Below, in pieces: positions 1-8,692 of a stretch of 64,000 nt of DNA (positions are counted from its first letter, which is position 1; the number at the start of each line of letters is the position of its first letter). This DNA comes from Microlunatus elymi (GTDB lineage: Bacteria > Actinomycetota > Actinomycetes > Propionibacteriales > Propionibacteriaceae), in assembly GCF_007362775.1 (NCBI RefSeq), contig NZ_CP041692.1, positions 1,240,001-1,304,000 of the forward strand. Direction: 5' to 3'. The notes under the pieces are model-generated. The model was not told the DNA's origin and ran no database searches. It was given only the letters and a program-made list of their open reading frames with translations. Both the position numbers and the translations under genes were made by a program.

Positions 1-308
1 TCGGTGAACGGTTGCGGCAGCTCGATGTGGTAGGTCTCGAGGTAGTGGGGGAGGTCGTCCGGCCACGCGAACTCGCCGTCGGTGAGGATCGTCCCGGTAC
101 CGATCGGCCCGTTACCGTCGAGCAGGTCGAAGGTCACTCCGGGCGAGGCGATGTAGGTCGGGGCGTTGCGCAGGTAGCCGACGATCCGGTCCTCGTCGGG
201 CCGAGGCGGCGACGAGGACCGTCCGAGGAGGCGCTCGATGCGCCAGTCGTCCTCGGGTGTCTGCTCGGCGGGGAAGCCGACCAGCGTGAGTTCCTTCTTC
301 GTGGCCAT
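1..308 (-). CDS. Small protein downstream of Tc toxin, immunity-like (3' end outside window)
   Basis: The reading frame opens with ATG at 308-306 and stays open to the window edge (102 codons). It begins MATKKELTLVGFPAEQ and contains DRIVGYLRNAP, then TDGEFAWPDDLPHYLETY. It starts 14 bases after the stop codon of the giant toxin gene and on the same strand, so the two are probably co-transcribed. From memory, short actinobacterial proteins with a 'YLR-AP ... TDG-W-WP--L-HY' layout often sit beside polymorphic toxins, which makes an immunity role plausible. That role is inference, because neither a fold nor a known family can be proven here. No signal peptide or membrane segment is visible. 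Confidence 0.6.
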   Translation of the reverse strand, partial: MATKKELTLVGFPAEQTPEDDWRIERLLGRSSSPPRPDEDRIVGYLRNAPTYIASPGVTFDLLDGNGPIGTGTILTDGEFAWPDDLPHYLETYHIELPQPFT

Positions 309-322
309 GTCGTCGTCCTCTG

Positions 323-3300
323 CTAACGCTTCTGCGGGGCGAACCAGACCCACTGCCCGGTCTTGGCGCTGGGAGTGGCACCGATAGTCAATCGGCCGTC
401 GGGGTGGATCCACACCTTGCCCGTCGGTGCGAGCACGCCGTGGCCGATTTCGTTGGCCAGCTTCTGCGCCGGGCCGGTGGGCAGGGCACCCGACTCACAG
501 GCAATCAGCCGGACCGGTCCACCGGTATAGCCCTTGGACCTCATGAAGTCGGCGACCCGGTCGGTCGGGATCTTGGCCCAGTCGTTCTTGCCCGGTCCGG
601 TGCGGACCCAGAAGGACTTCTGGTCGGCGTGCACGGCGATGTCGAAGCGGCCGGCCTTGGGTGTCACGTTCGCTGCCGCGTCGGTCAGCGTCGGGTCGGC
701 CTTGCGGGTGCCGACGGTCGGCGCCATCGGCGTCGGCTCGCCGGCTCCCGGCTTGCCGGTGGGGGTGGGCTCCTCGACCTTGGGCTGCTGACGGCCCTGC
801 GGCGAAGGCGTTTTCAGGCCCATCCGGAGCATGGTGAACGGGTCCATCGGGTCGTAGCCGCCGGTGGCGAACGACACCGTGTCGCGGGCGACCTTGGTCA
901 GCAGCGCCACCCGGGTGTAGCGGTCGAGGTCGAGCTGGCTGTTGGTGGGTGCGCCGTTGGTGAGGTGTTCGACGTGGCAGGCCGCACAGCCGTGGCCCGC
1001 CTCCCAGATGTCGGCGTCCTTGGTGTAGTCGAGCCGACCGGTCTGCAGATAGCCGCGCATGGCCCGTTCCATCGCCACCGGGTTGCGATAGAACTGGCGC
1101 GGTCCGTTGGCGTGCCACCGGGTGCCGGCCGAGGACTCCTCGCCGGGGTTGTCGGCGACCAGCAGGGCCGGGATCTCGTACGCGCCCTGGTCCTGATGCG
1201 ACATCACCGGTACGCCGCTGGTGGCGATGATCGCGAAGTGGGTGTTGTCGATGGCCTGCAGGTTCTGCCCGTCGTCGGTGAAGACGTAGCCCTCGTCGGA
1301 CTGATAGAAGGTCAGCCCCGGCATTGACTTGTAGGTCCAGCCGTTGTCGAAGTTGGGGTGCAGCTTGGGTTCGTAGCCGTCGGGGTCGACCAGCCGCGTG
1401 GGCGCCGCGCCGGCGTACACGTACAGGCTCAGTCCGCCCTGGATGCCGACCGGGTCGCAGCGGGTCCAGCGCCCCAGCCAGGGCAGGTAGTAGCGAGCAC
1501 CGTGGTAGCCGAACCCGGTCTCCTCGTCCCGCTCGACCGCGGTGTAGCGGTAGCGCTTGGGGGTCTCGGTCTGGCTCCGTACCGCGCTGTAGGTGGTGCT
1601 GCCGTAGGGGGAGTACTCCTCGTACGTGATCACGGCGGCTGACTCGTCCAGTTCGAGGGACACCGAGCCGAGGTGGTTGCCGTGCTGGTAGCGGACGGCT
1701 TGCCGGGGTGCGCCGTCGTCGCCGGCCGGGTTGTGCGTACGGGTCTCCACAATCGCCAGCCGGTGGCGGCCCTCCATCACGTGCAGCGTCTCGCGTTCCA
1801 GGGTGGCGTCGGCGGCCGCCGCGCCGCCGGGGCGCTCCCGGTAGATCTCGATTCCGCCGAGGTAGATGCGCTCCTCGACGACGGCGCCGCCGTTGCGTTC
1901 GCGCACCTTGCGGACCCGCTGGCCGGCGCCGTCGTACAGGTAGGCGACCCGACCGCCGCCGCCGAGATCGGCCGCGATCAGCTGGTCGCGATAGTCCCAG
2001 GTCAGGTTCGGGCCGGGTTGCCCGCCGCCGAGATGCGGCATCCGGGTGGTGTTTCCGTGCGCGTCGTAGGTGTACGCCTCGACGGTCGGCGCCGGTGCAC
2101 CGGCACCGACCGTGGTCCGGGTCAGCCGGTTGGACGTCTTCGCCGGGCTGCCGTTCGTCCCGTCTTCGATCAGGCTGACCTCGAGGTAGTCGTAGCTGCG
2201 CGTCCAGCCCGGAGCGGCGGCGGTGCTGCGGCGGTGCTGCATTTGCAGCAGGTTGCCGACGGCGTCGAGCAGGTAACGCTCGAGGTAGCTGCCCATCGCG
2301 TTGCCGTCGCCCGGCGCCGGCAGCCGGGTGCGCCCGGCGTCGTCGAAGGAGTGGACGATCGGCGCGCCGGCCTGACCGAGGTGCTCGCGGCCGGTGGCCT
2401 CGATCAGTCGGTAGAGCGCGTCGTACACGTATTCGGTGCTCGGCTCGACCCGCTGGTTGGCGAAGAACACGGTCTGCTGGGCGTCGTCGTGGACGTGGCT
2501 GACGTTGCCGACAGGGTCGAAGACGTAGTGCAGGTTCTGGACGAAGCGTCCCGGCCAGCCGGGGTCGGGGGCGGCGGGGTCGTCGGCGGGGAAGTCGGCG
2601 GGGACGCGCCGGGTGACGACGCCGACCAGGCGTGAGGTCAGCGGGTCGTACTCGAAGGCGGTGCTGGCCCCGTTGCGACAGTCGACCCGCTGACGTTGCG
2701 CCTTGGCGTCGTAGTCGATGTTGCTGATCCCGACCGGCGACGGCGGCTCGGCCGTCGGATCGAGCAGCGTCGCCGGTTCGCCGGCTCGCTCCAGCCAGAC
2801 GTCGATCCGGTCCAGCAGGTTGGCCTCGTTGAAGCCGAGCTGGATCACGTTGAGCGCATTCGGGTGGTCCGGCCGGTTCAGGCTGCTGTGCGGCTCGACC
2901 GACTGCACCGGCCGGTTGAGCGCGTCGTAGCGGGCACTGCTCTCGAAGTACTCGTCGTCGAGGTCCGGTGCCTGCGACCAGTCCGGCAGGGCGCGCGGAT
3001 CGCTGACCAGCCGGCGTCGGCTGGCGAGCAGGTTGCCCTTGAAGTCGTACGCGGCCGTCGGGTTGCCCTGGTCGTCGAGCCGGGCGTAGGTGACGATGCC
3101 GGCCGAGTCGTGGTGGCGCCAGATGGCCGTTCGCAGATTGAACGCTTCGGCGTTCGGGACGCTCTCGCCGTACTCGAGCTTGTCGACCAGCTTCGGCCCG
3201 CCGAGGGTACGAGGGTCGGACGCGGCCGTCGTACCGGTGACCGTCTGCTCGGTCACCCGGCGCAGCGCATCGTGGCGGAAGCTGAAGTCGTGCCCACGGC

Positions 3301-6300
3301 TGTCCCAGGCCCGGATCGTCTGACCGAGTACGTCGCTCAGCGTCCAGCGCTCGCCGGCGTCCATGCTCACCTGGTGCAGCCGGTTCCCGGCCATGTCGTA
3401 GTCGTAGCGGGCGACGATGCGGCCGAGCGCGTCGCCGGCCTGCTGGACACCGTCGCGGACGACCCGCAGGTTGTCCTCGATGTCGTTGTCGACCCGGCTG
3501 CTGACGTTGTCCTCGGAACCGTCGAGCGGGTGGCCCGGGTCGACGACACGGTTGCGGGCGACGGTGAGGAAGGGTCGTCCGAGGACGTCGAGGTGGACGG
3601 TGGTCGGGGTGTCGGCGTGGGCGGCGGCCCGTTCGGCGGCGTGCTGCTCGTCGACGCCCAACGCACCGGCGATGCGCTGGGCATACCAGCTCTGCCAGCC
3701 CGCCGGCTGCTCGGCGAAGTACGCCCCGACGTAGCCGGCGACGTCGGGATCGGTGCGCGGATCGCCGGTCTGGTCGTCGCGCGCGGCACAGCAGTCGTTG
3801 GCGTCGTACGTGGTCTGCTCCCACGGGCCGACCACCATCTTCTGAAAGTTGTGGTCGGCCAGCACGGTGGCGATCGCTCGCCCGGCGGGGTCGTAGAACT
3901 GGACGGCGCTGACCCCGCGGACGACGGCGAACTCGAACTGGTGGGTCGCGGAGAAGAACGGGTCGTACTCGCGGACCGGCCGTCCCTTGTTGTTCAGGAT
4001 CGTCCAGCCGTTGCCGACCCAGCGCGGCGACACGTCCGGGCCGCCGTCGGCGACCGGCCCGGGCTCGGCCTGCGCCTTGCGTTGCGCCTCCCGGCTGAAC
4101 CCGTCGGAGTAGACGAATCCGACCTGGAATCGGGCTCCGGTCGGCGGCACCGGTGCGTTCACGTGGGTCTCGCGGGCGATCGTGGCGACGGCGGCCGGCT
4201 GCCAGCGTTCCGGGTCGTCCGGATGCGCGGCACGGGTCCGGCGGAACCGGTCGTAGTCGTAGAGGGTGCGGGTGGTGGCGTCGCGCAACAGCCCCGCCGC
4301 CAGTGAACGGGGGTCGGCGGCGTCGAAGAACGCGTCGAGCGTCGGCTGGTCGAGATCGGCGACGAAGCCGGTCAGCCGGTCCCCCTCGGCAGGAGCGGGT
4401 GCGTCCTTGCCCATCACGGCGGAGCCGACCACCAGACCGAGGGCGTCGAAGGCGACGGCGGTGCGGTTGCGATTGACGTCGCGGACCAGACGGGGCTGCA
4501 GGACGCGATAGTCGTTCGCCTCGACCGTGACCTTGTTCCCCAGGGCCTGCTCGGCCTCGACCATCAGCAGATCGGCGGCGTCGAAGGTGACCACGGTGTC
4601 GCTGCCGAACGGGTCGCGGTAGCGGCGGATCCCGAAAAAGTGCTGGCGGGCCGCCGCCAACTCGGTGGCGGCGGTGTCGGTCGCGCCGGCGGAGAAGAAG
4701 GTCCGGCCCGACGGCGACCACCAGTGGTCGTCGGGGTCGGACGCGGGAAACACGCCCTCCGCCTTGAGTGACTGGCTGGACCGGTAGCCGCCCTGGTCGC
4801 TGCTCTGGCCGCCGAGCACCGCCGCCGGATCAGGCAGCAGATCGTTGTGCGCGCCGCCGGGATCCGGGCGCCGGAAGACGCCGGCCAGCAGGCCGGGGGT
4901 GAACACCAGCCGGTAGGACTCGCCGAGCAGCGCCCGTGACTCCAGCGTGCCGAGCGGCAGCAGCGCGTCGAGGGCGTCGGCGCGGTAGACCGTACGCGTC
5001 CGCTCGATCGGTCGCCGCCGCCGGTCGCCGGCGGCGATGGCCTCGAACGCCACCTCCGGCGGGTTGAAGCGGTGCCGCAGACCTCCGCCGGGGTCGGTCT
5101 CAACGAGATCGGCCGGTCGGAACCGGCCGGCGGAGCCGCCGGTCGGATAGCCGGTCAGGTCGAAGGTGACGGCCTCGCAGATCAGCGGCCTGCGGTGCGT
5201 GTCGTCGCCCTCGACGCCGTTGGTGAAGCGGTTCTCCGAGTAGGTGATCAGGGTCGTGGTCTGCTTGGCCTGGTCGGCGGGATCCAGCCCGGTCAGGCCG
5301 GGATTGGCGACGAGCTGAACGTTCCCGGCGCCGTCGATGTCGCGGATCCGGGTCCTGCGCCCGTAGGCGGCCGCGGCCTGCTTGCCGACGTTGCCGAAGT
5401 CGTCGATCTGCAGGATCAGGCGGTGCTGGATGCGCGGGTCGGCCGGGTTGCGTTCGTAGTGGTAGCTGATCGTCTCCAGCTCGTGGGTGAGGAAGACGGC
5501 GTGCGGGTTGGAGCCCTGGGGCTGCAGTCGTCGGATCGAGAAATTCTGCTCGGTGACCGTGTACGGCGTGGCCGCTCGCCGGGACTGCTCCGGGCCGGCG
5601 CCCGGCTCGGCGTCGTCGGCGTACACCTCCTGACGCAGCATCGATCCCCGCAGCGCCCGGCACGCCTCCCGTTCTTCGTCCATCGACAGCCCCGCGGGCA
5701 GCACGGTGTCGGCCAGTAGCAGCGCGTCGGCCTCGGCGTCGGTCAGGCCGGGTTCGCGGAAGTACTCGCCCGGGCCGCCACCGAGACCGGCGAAGTGGTT
5801 GCTGATCCGGTCGCGGCCGACGTACAGACCGGTGTGGAACCACGTCTTGATGTGCACCGGCGGGACGTGCGAGGCGGCGGCGAGATTCTCCGGCGCGCCG
5901 AGGTCCGGAACGGCCTCGTTGTCGGGAAGGGTCGCGGAGAAGGCGGCGAACTGTTCGGTGTCGAACTGCTCGACCATGCCGAAGCCGCGGAACTCCCGCT
6001 CGACGCCGTCGTAGGCGCCGTGGTGGTAGGCGTACCGGGAGACGAACCGGTTCCGGCTCACCAGGTCGGACGAGGTGACTCGCTCCACCACGTGCACCGG
6101 GAACGGCAGCCGAGACAGCCACGGGCTGCCGGCGGCCTTGTCGCGCAGGTAGAACGCTGTCGACGGGGCGTACTCGATCCGGGTTCGGAGGCCGAGATTG
6201 TTGTCGATGCCGGTCAGCAGATGCGGCTTGCCCTCGGCCATCAGTTCGAGGTAGCGCAGCTGGCGCCCGGCGGCAGCGGGCAGCGGCGACGACCACACCA

Positions 6301-8509
6301 GGCAGGCGGTGCCGTTGCCGAGCAGGTCGACGGGTACGACGGTGCTGAGGTCGTCGGCCCGCGGGAAGCCGGTGAGCTCTTGCGGTGGGCTCCAGGCGTT
6401 GCCCGACTGGTTGAAGTAGAGGCGTACGCCGCCGTCGTGGACGTAGATCAGATCGCCGGTGCCGCTGCCGTCGATGTCGGCCACCCGGATGCGGCTGATG
6501 TCGAACTGGTCGGGACGGTCGAACCACGGGCCGCCGTCCATCGTGACCTTGGCTCCGAAGCGGCCGTAGCCGAGGTTCGGCCAGTAGGCGACGTCCCCGT
6601 TGCGGATTCGTACGATGTCGGCCAGGCCGTCGCCGGACATGTCCGCGAGCAGGATCGTGCCCGAAGCGTCGGTGAATATCGGCCGGGGCCAGTTCTCCTC
6701 GTCGACGGTCGGCGTCAACCGGCGGCCGGCGGCGAAGCCGGCTTCTCCCAGGCCCTGGTGCCACACGAAGCCGTCGCCGCTGCGGGTGAGCAGATCCACC
6801 AGGCCGTCGCCGGTGAGATCGACCATCCGCAGGTCCGGATCGTCGAGGCCGCCGTTCGGCGACGTCGGGAACGGGCGGAACGTCTGCCAGCCCTCGGCTT
6901 CGTCGTGCTCGTAGAAGCCGTGGATCGGTCCGCTCAGGACCGCGATGTCGGGCAGGCCGTCCCCGGCGAGGTCGACGAGTTGGGTCGAGCCGCCGCGCGG
7001 ATCCGTGTGCGGTTGGACGGCTACGGTCTCGAACGGACCCAGCCGGGCGCGGGATGGCCCGGTCGACAACGGGCTGAGGTTGCGCTTGTAGAACCACGCG
7101 TCGGCCTGCCGGGTCAGAAGTCCGGCCAGGCCCTCGCCGTGCAGGTCGGCCCAGGTCGTCGTCGCGCCGTCGAGGCCGACCGGCGCGTGGTCGAGGCTGT
7201 CGGGGTCGAGGTCGGTCACGGCATGTCCGACAGCCGCGGTGCTGTAGGTGAACTCGACCGGTGGCATCGAGGCGCCGCGGTAGCCACCGCCGTCTCGGCG
7301 ATAGCCGGTTTGCGTAGCCGCGCGGAGCAGCGTGCAGACGGCGTTGCCGTCGTCACTCGGATCCACCCGATCGGAGTGGGTGAGGTCGGTCGAACGCACC
7401 AGGCACGCTCGGCCGACATCGGGGTCTTCTCCGAAGTGGTGGAACATCAGGATCCGCCGGCAGATCCGGTAGCTGCGGAGGTCGAAGCCGGCCCGCGAGT
7501 TGGAGAACGGGTCCCGGCGGGCCGGCCAGACGCCGCTGTCGGTCGGAGTCGGGACGGTGGCGTCGTGCTCGCCGTAGTCGAACACCACCTCGAACAGCCA
7601 CCCGTCGCCGGCGTCGGGTGCGGAGGCGTCGGCGGGCTCCGGCCACGGCGCGTTGTCGGCCAGCACCGGGAAGTACGGCGCTCTGTTGCCGTACCGGATC
7701 GACTTGAGGTAGCGCTGGGCCGACCGGGTCAGATCGCTGCGGTTGCGTTCGTGCGCCAGGCTTCGGTCGTTGCCGGCCGCGTCCTCGAAGATGCGCGCCG
7801 AGTCCTCGGCCTTGTACCGGAAGACGAGGGCGTTGCCCTTGTCGTCGTGGCTCTCGCAGATCAACCAGCTGAAGATGCGGGTCGGGTCCGCCGGGTCGGC
7901 GATCCGACTCTCGGCCGACCGGCCGTACCAGCTCACGACGTTGTCGGCCGAGATCACCCGCCAACAGACGTCGGTGCCGTCGGAGGTGTTGGACCAGCGC
8001 TCGATCCGGGCGAACGCGCCCTCGATCCGCGGCCGGTAGCGCCGGATGCGGTAGCGGGCACCGGCGACGCTGCGGTCCGGCAGCGACGGCGGGGCCCACG
8101 TTCCCGGCGGCGATTCAACCAGCTCGGGCACCAGGTCTTCGCCGCCGGAGAAGATGAAGACGTCGGCACCGCTCTGGTCGTCGGCCGCGTCGCGGTAGCG
8201 GGGCACGCCCTTGTCAGTGCGGCGGGTGATCGCCGGTAGCGACAGCGTCCAACCCAACCCGAAGGGGCCGTTTCCGGTACCGGAGTCGTACGACAGGGCG
8301 AGTTGCGGCCCGAAGCCCGCCCGACCAGGGCTGGTGGCGATCGGCAGCGAGAACGACCCGGTGCCGTTGACCGGGTTGGCGGCGAACTTCTCGCCGATGC
8401 CGCGCAGCGCACCGCCGCCCTTGGGCAACTGGATCGTGGGCGGGCGGGGCGCAGACTCGGTCGCTGCCGAGGTGCCGGCGCCGGCGGCCGTGATCGGTGC
8501 TGGTGGCAT
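323..8509 (-). CDS. Tc-type insecticidal toxin, fused TcB-TcC (SpvB / FG-GAP / RHS) with variable C-terminal toxin region
   Basis: A 2728-residue protein. The start ATG at 8509 is preceded by a strong GAGGAGG site; an upstream in-frame ATG at 8548 lacks one. The N-terminus has the SpvB signature (LPKGGGALRGIGEKF, then LSYDSGTGNGPFGLGW). FG-GAP/VCBS-like repeats follow (VDLAGDGLPDIAV, VDLTGDGLVDLL, ADMSGDGLADIV, ADIDGSGTGDLIY), then a TcB mid region (RIEYAPSTAFYLRDK, EREFRGFGMVEQFDTE). The RHS/YD-repeat half ends in the RHS core (RYRYTAVERDEETGFGYHGA, DPVG about 2352, DPDG about 2375). In characterised Tc toxins the B and C subunits form a cocoon around a self-cleaved C-terminal toxin. Here the tail (about 2378-2728) holds a block with CAACH (2508-2512), a Pro-rich linker and a last block of about 105 residues. 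That block has His2627 in a VHAD context and Cys2671 in ACESG, which could be a Cys-His hydrolase (tentative). No TcA subunit or signal peptide is seen in the window. Confidence 0.9.
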   Translation of the reverse strand: MPPAPITAAGAGTSAATESAPRPPTIQLPKGGGALRGIGEKFAANPVNGTGSFSLPIATSPGRAGFGPQLALSYDSGTGNGPFGLGWTLSLPAITRRTDKGVPRYRDAADDQSGADVFIFSGGEDLVPELVESPPGTWAPPSLPDRSVAGARYRIRRYRPRIEGAFARIERWSNTSDGTDVCWRVISADNVVSWYGRSAESRIADPADPTRIFSWLICESHDDKGNALVFRYKAEDSARIFEDAAGNDRSLAHERNRSDLTRSAQRYLKSIRYGNRAPYFPVLADNAPWPEPADASAPDAGDGWLFEVVFDYGEHDATVPTPTDSGVWPARRDPFSNSRAGFDLRSYRICRRILMFHHFGEDPDVGRACLVRSTDLTHSDRVDPSDDGNAVCTLLRAATQTGYRRDGGGYRGASMPPVEFTYSTAAVGHAVTDLDPDSLDHAPVGLDGATTTWADLHGEGLAGLLTRQADAWFYKRNLSPLSTGPSRARLGPFETVAVQPHTDPRGGSTQLVDLAGDGLPDIAVLSGPIHGFYEHDEAEGWQTFRPFPTSPNGGLDDPDLRMVDLTGDGLVDLLTRSGDGFVWHQGLGEAGFAAGRRLTPTVDEENWPRPIFTDASGTILLADMSGDGLADIVRIRNGDVAYWPNLGYGRFGAKVTMDGGPWFDRPDQFDISRIRVADIDGSGTGDLIYVHDGGVRLYFNQSGNAWSPPQELTGFPRADDLSTVVPVDLLGNGTACLVWSSPLPAAAGRQLRYLELMAEGKPHLLTGIDNNLGLRTRIEYAPSTAFYLRDKAAGSPWLSRLPFPVHVVERVTSSDLVSRNRFVSRYAYHHGAYDGVEREFRGFGMVEQFDTEQFAAFSATLPDNEAVPDLGAPENLAAASHVPPVHIKTWFHTGLYVGRDRISNHFAGLGGGPGEYFREPGLTDAEADALLLADTVLPAGLSMDEEREACRALRGSMLRQEVYADDAEPGAGPEQSRRAATPYTVTEQNFSIRRLQPQGSNPHAVFLTHELETISYHYERNPADPRIQHRLILQIDDFGNVGKQAAAAYGRRTRIRDIDGAGNVQLVANPGLTGLDPADQAKQTTTLITYSENRFTNGVEGDDTHRRPLICEAVTFDLTGYPTGGSAGRFRPADLVETDPGGGLRHRFNPPEVAFEAIAAGDRRRRPIERTRTVYRADALDALLPLGTLESRALLGESYRLVFTPGLLAGVFRRPDPGGAHNDLLPDPAAVLGGQSSDQGGYRSSQSLKAEGVFPASDPDDHWWSPSGRTFFSAGATDTAATELAAARQHFFGIRRYRDPFGSDTVVTFDAADLLMVEAEQALGNKVTVEANDYRVLQPRLVRDVNRNRTAVAFDALGLVVGSAVMGKDAPAPAEGDRLTGFVADLDQPTLDAFFDAADPRSLAAGLLRDATTRTLYDYDRFRRTRAAHPDDPERWQPAAVATIARETHVNAPVPPTGARFQVGFVYSDGFSREAQRKAQAEPGPVADGGPDVSPRWVGNGWTILNNKGRPVREYDPFFSATHQFEFAVVRGVSAVQFYDPAGRAIATVLADHNFQKMVVGPWEQTTYDANDCCAARDDQTGDPRTDPDVAGYVGAYFAEQPAGWQSWYAQRIAGALGVDEQHAAERAAAHADTPTTVHLDVLGRPFLTVARNRVVDPGHPLDGSEDNVSSRVDNDIEDNLRVVRDGVQQAGDALGRIVARYDYDMAGNRLHQVSMDAGERWTLSDVLGQTIRAWDSRGHDFSFRHDALRRVTEQTVTGTTAASDPRTLGGPKLVDKLEYGESVPNAEAFNLRTAIWRHHDSAGIVTYARLDDQGNPTAAYDFKGNLLASRRRLVSDPRALPDWSQAPDLDDEYFESSARYDALNRPVQSVEPHSSLNRPDHPNALNVIQLGFNEANLLDRIDVWLERAGEPATLLDPTAEPPSPVGISNIDYDAKAQRQRVDCRNGASTAFEYDPLTSRLVGVVTRRVPADFPADDPAAPDPGWPGRFVQNLHYVFDPVGNVSHVHDDAQQTVFFANQRVEPSTEYVYDALYRLIEATGREHLGQAGAPIVHSFDDAGRTRLPAPGDGNAMGSYLERYLLDAVGNLLQMQHRRSTAAAPGWTRSYDYLEVSLIEDGTNGSPAKTSNRLTRTTVGAGAPAPTVEAYTYDAHGNTTRMPHLGGGQPGPNLTWDYRDQLIAADLGGGGRVAYLYDGAGQRVRKVRERNGGAVVEERIYLGGIEIYRERPGGAAAADATLERETLHVMEGRHRLAIVETRTHNPAGDDGAPRQAVRYQHGNHLGSVSLELDESAAVITYEEYSPYGSTTYSAVRSQTETPKRYRYTAVERDEETGFGYHGARYYLPWLGRWTRCDPVGIQGGLSLYVYAGAAPTRLVDPDGYEPKLHPNFDNGWTYKSMPGLTFYQSDEGYVFTDDGQNLQAIDNTHFAIIATSGVPVMSHQDQGAYEIPALLVADNPGEESSAGTRWHANGPRQFYRNPVAMERAMRGYLQTGRLDYTKDADIWEAGHGCAACHVEHLTNGAPTNSQLDLDRYTRVALLTKVARDTVSFATGGYDPMDPFTMLRMGLKTPSPQGRQQPKVEEPTPTGKPGAGEPTPMAPTVGTRKADPTLTDAAANVTPKAGRFDIAVHADQKSFWVRTGPGKNDWAKIPTDRVADFMRSKGYTGGPVRLIACESGALPTGPAQKLANEIGHGVLAPTGKVWIHPDGRLTIGATPSAKTGQWVWFAPQKR

Positions 8510-8562
8510 GCGGGCCTCCTCGCGTGGCTGGCCGTACCACCACAACAACCAGTTGTGTCAGG

Positions 8563-8591
8563 ACTGTCCTCCTCGGCGAACCTTCCGTCAA
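8563..8591 (-). promoter_or_regulatory. Candidate promoter of the Tc toxin gene
   Basis: On the minus strand TTGACG (8591-8586) is followed after 17 bases by GACAGT (8568-8563), a fair -35/-10 pair about 55 bases before the toxin ATG. Between it and the start lies the short inverted repeat ACAAC-CA-GTTGT (8545-8556), a possible operator. Prediction by eye only. Confidence 0.4.
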
Positions 8592-8692
8592 CGGTCCAAA
8601 GGCCCGGATCGGGTCGGCAACCTTCCGCGGTGGCAGCCGACGATCCGCGCGATCGGAGACGAGGTTCCGTTTGCACTTCGACGGCGTCAGGG

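Noticed and set aside
974..988. CAACH read as a cytochrome c heme site
   Set aside because: There is no export signal, the site lies in the tail of an RHS toxin, and no axial Met/His layout of a cytochrome is seen. Kept only as an unexplained motif.
5795..8239. Long plus-strand frame (about 810 codons) opposite the toxin gene
   Set aside because: It is antisense to SpvB/FG-GAP coding sequence, low-complexity Val/Gly/Arg/Asp-rich, and has no family motif or ribosome site.
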